From JAICIG01 sp035532215 (GTDB taxonomy: Bacteria > Planctomycetota > Planctomycetia > Pirellulales > JAICIG01), in the NCBI GenBank assembly GCA_035532215.1, contig DATKRK010000228.1, positions 1-25,404 on the forward strand: a stretch of DNA of 25,404 bases, written 5' to 3'. Made by a program: the position numbers and the translations under genes. The notes below the pieces were generated by a model. It had not been told where the DNA came from. It saw nothing but the letters and a program-made list of their open reading frames with translations, and did no database searches. This document shows positions 24,721-25,404 of the stretch, in pieces. The first letter of the stretch is position 1. The number at the start of each line of letters is the position of its first letter.

Positions 24721-25079
24721 GCGAGGTTTCTTTCCGGCTTGTGCCGCCGGCGACTGAGCGTGAAAATACGGCGAGTAAAAATACGACGCTGTTCGCTTGC
24801 GTTCGGCGCGTCGAAAAGAGAACGGCCGCCGCAAGTGAGGGCCTTCGCATCGAGGATTAAATAACCTCCTAATACAAAAACGTGGGTGCCTGGGGCTGAG
24901 CCTAGGCGAAGCCCCAGGTTGCTGGGGCATCGCTTCGCTCTGCCGCCAGGCACCCCACTGCAGTTTAGGAAATTTATTTGATCCTCGGTGCTTAGCGGTC
25001 CGAACGCGCCTCAATATATCGACCGCACCAAGCGGCTCAAGGTCCGCAACCCATGCTTCCCCAAAGCCGTTGCTCGCCT
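24721..25079. other. Spacer upstream of pdxJ holding a nested palindrome
   Basis: No gene supported. It holds the nested repeat at 24847-24991. An alternative ATG at 25053 could extend the following small gene into this spacer. A pdxJ promoter is expected between 24721 and the repeat but is not obvious. Confidence 0.5.
24847..24991. repeat. ~145-bp nested palindromic element (family C)
   Basis: Outer arms GCATCGAGGATTAAATAA (24847-24864) and TTATTTGATCCTCGGTGC (24974-24991) are complementary at 16 of 18 positions. Within them GTGGGTGCCTGG (24882-24893) opposes CCAGGCACCCCAC (24946-24958) with one extra base. Inside that CCTGGGGCT (24889-24897) pairs with AGCCCCAGG (24910-24918). Positions 24894-24918 are the uninterrupted form of the site split by the element at 581-709. 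Confidence 0.75.
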
Positions 25080-25268
25080 ATGGAACCTGCCCGCTGGCTC
25101 ACCGTGATGGCTCTGACGCTGTTTTTGGCCGAAGGGTTCGCGCTGACGGTTTTTCCCCGTCAATTCAAAGCCTTTCTCGTCGAAGCCGATCCCCGCTCGC
25201 TGCAGTTGCTCGGCCTGATCGAAACCATCCTCGCCGCCGGGTTAATCACGGGCATCGTGGTCGGCTAA
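25080..25268 (+). CDS. DUF2065-like small membrane protein
   Basis: 62 residues from ATG 25080 (71 if ATG 25053 is used). Two hydrophobic segments, WLTVMALTLFLAEGFALTVFP and LGLIETILAAGLITGIVV, are joined by a short loop with FKAFLVEADPRSLQLLGLIE. The order W..xAL.L.EG..P then (S)LQLLGL..ILAG matches DUF2065 (YjeT-like) inner-membrane proteins, usually 60-65 residues, of unknown role. The start at 25080 fits the family better. The stop TAA overlaps the CTAA that borders the putative IS end, so the last residues could have been altered by insertion. Confidence 0.7.
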   Translation: MEPARWLTVMALTLFLAEGFALTVFPRQFKAFLVEADPRSLQLLGLIETILAAGLITGIVVG

Positions 25269-25404
25269 GAGCCTATCCGAGAACCGAACTGCATGGCCGC
25301 TAGCATCCGTAATACAGGTAGAGGAGATCATTTCTCGAACTGCATGGAGGTGCAAAATGGCCAACCGACCATCATCAAAGTTTCACCAGATTCCCGACGC
25401 GTTT
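25269..25404 (+). mobile_element. Putative left end of an IS element (IS5-like?)
   Basis: GAGCCTATCCGAGAACC at 25269 resembles the GAG-type terminal repeats of IS5-family elements and begins immediately after CTAA, a YTAR-type target. An open frame with a good ribosome site starts about 90 bases in, as expected for a transposase. Only one end is in the window, so the repeat partner and target duplication cannot be seen. Family assignment is inference. Confidence 0.5.
25357..25404 (+). CDS. Start of a probable transposase gene (partial)
   Basis: ATG 25357 is preceded by GGAGG (25346-25350) at six bases. The 16 visible codons read MANRPSSKFHQIPDAF and run off the window edge. The short basic N-terminus followed by an IPDAF-type start is compatible with IS5-group transposases (which continue into a W..I.PLLP helix), but too little is visible for certainty. 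Confidence 0.5.
   Translation, partial: MANRPSSKFHQIPDAF

Noticed and set aside
24721..25014. N-terminal extension of pdxJ to an upstream start
   Set aside because: The extension reads the nested palindrome and spacer. The PdxJ family begins at the MAHLGVNIDH start at 24720.

Overview
The window is GC-rich bacterial chromosome, most likely from the Planctomycetota (Pirellulales-like). I infer this from gene content, since there is no rRNA to confirm it. The pointers are: an ECF sigma factor of the ECF-like planctomycete type beside a Ser/Thr kinase with a C-terminal TPR part; a BlaI repressor coupled to a giant M56 protease carrying carboxypeptidase-regulatory-like and leucine-rich repeats; a long-form NagB fused to a PIG-L deacetylase; a membrane protein with the FRFSLRSLL motif seen in many planctomycete proteins; and an unusual density of short palindromic intergenic repeats.

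Layout. 1-780: a broken SPFH-domain gene and a repeat-filled spacer holding a small palindromic insertion element. 781-4557 (minus): NagB/PIG-L fusion followed by a GT39-type membrane glycosyltransferase, probably one operon. 4807-7803 (minus): ECF sigma factor and Ser/Thr kinase. 8019-10464 (plus): YjbQ-family protein, then a GNAT acetyltransferase and a UGT-like glycosyltransferase, each interrupted by a -1 type frameshift at a four-base homopolymer. 10859-13306: a secreted HEAT-repeat protein (plus) convergent with a secreted TolB-like beta-propeller (minus). 13544-17961 (plus): small secreted helical protein, BlaI repressor and M56/LRR sensor protease. 18181-22487 (minus): ClpX, a SHOCT-like small membrane protein, a GT4 glycosyltransferase and DapA. 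22918-23769 (plus): an unrecognised membrane protein. 23998-24720 (minus): PdxJ. 25080 to the end (plus): a DUF2065-like membrane protein and the left end of what looks like an IS element.

Housekeeping functions (DapA for lysine/peptidoglycan precursor, PdxJ for vitamin B6, ClpX for proteolysis) are interleaved with cell-surface sugar functions (NagB/PIG-L, GT39, GT1-like, GT4) and signalling modules (ECF/kinase, BlaI/M56). I see no phage, no CRISPR array and no defence cassette.

The most distinctive signal is the repeats. At least four families recur: (a) GGGCGAGGGCGCCC cores spaced at 30 nt in four separate clusters, one read in frame in the N-terminus of the beta-propeller protein; (b) two copies of a ~127-bp palindromic element at 8448 and 10647; (c) a ~145-bp nested palindrome at 24847; and (d) a 129-bp palindromic element at 581-709. 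Family (d) interrupts a sequence that is present uninterrupted inside element (c), with a CTAG duplication at the junctions. That is direct evidence for insertion of a MITE-like element into another repeat.
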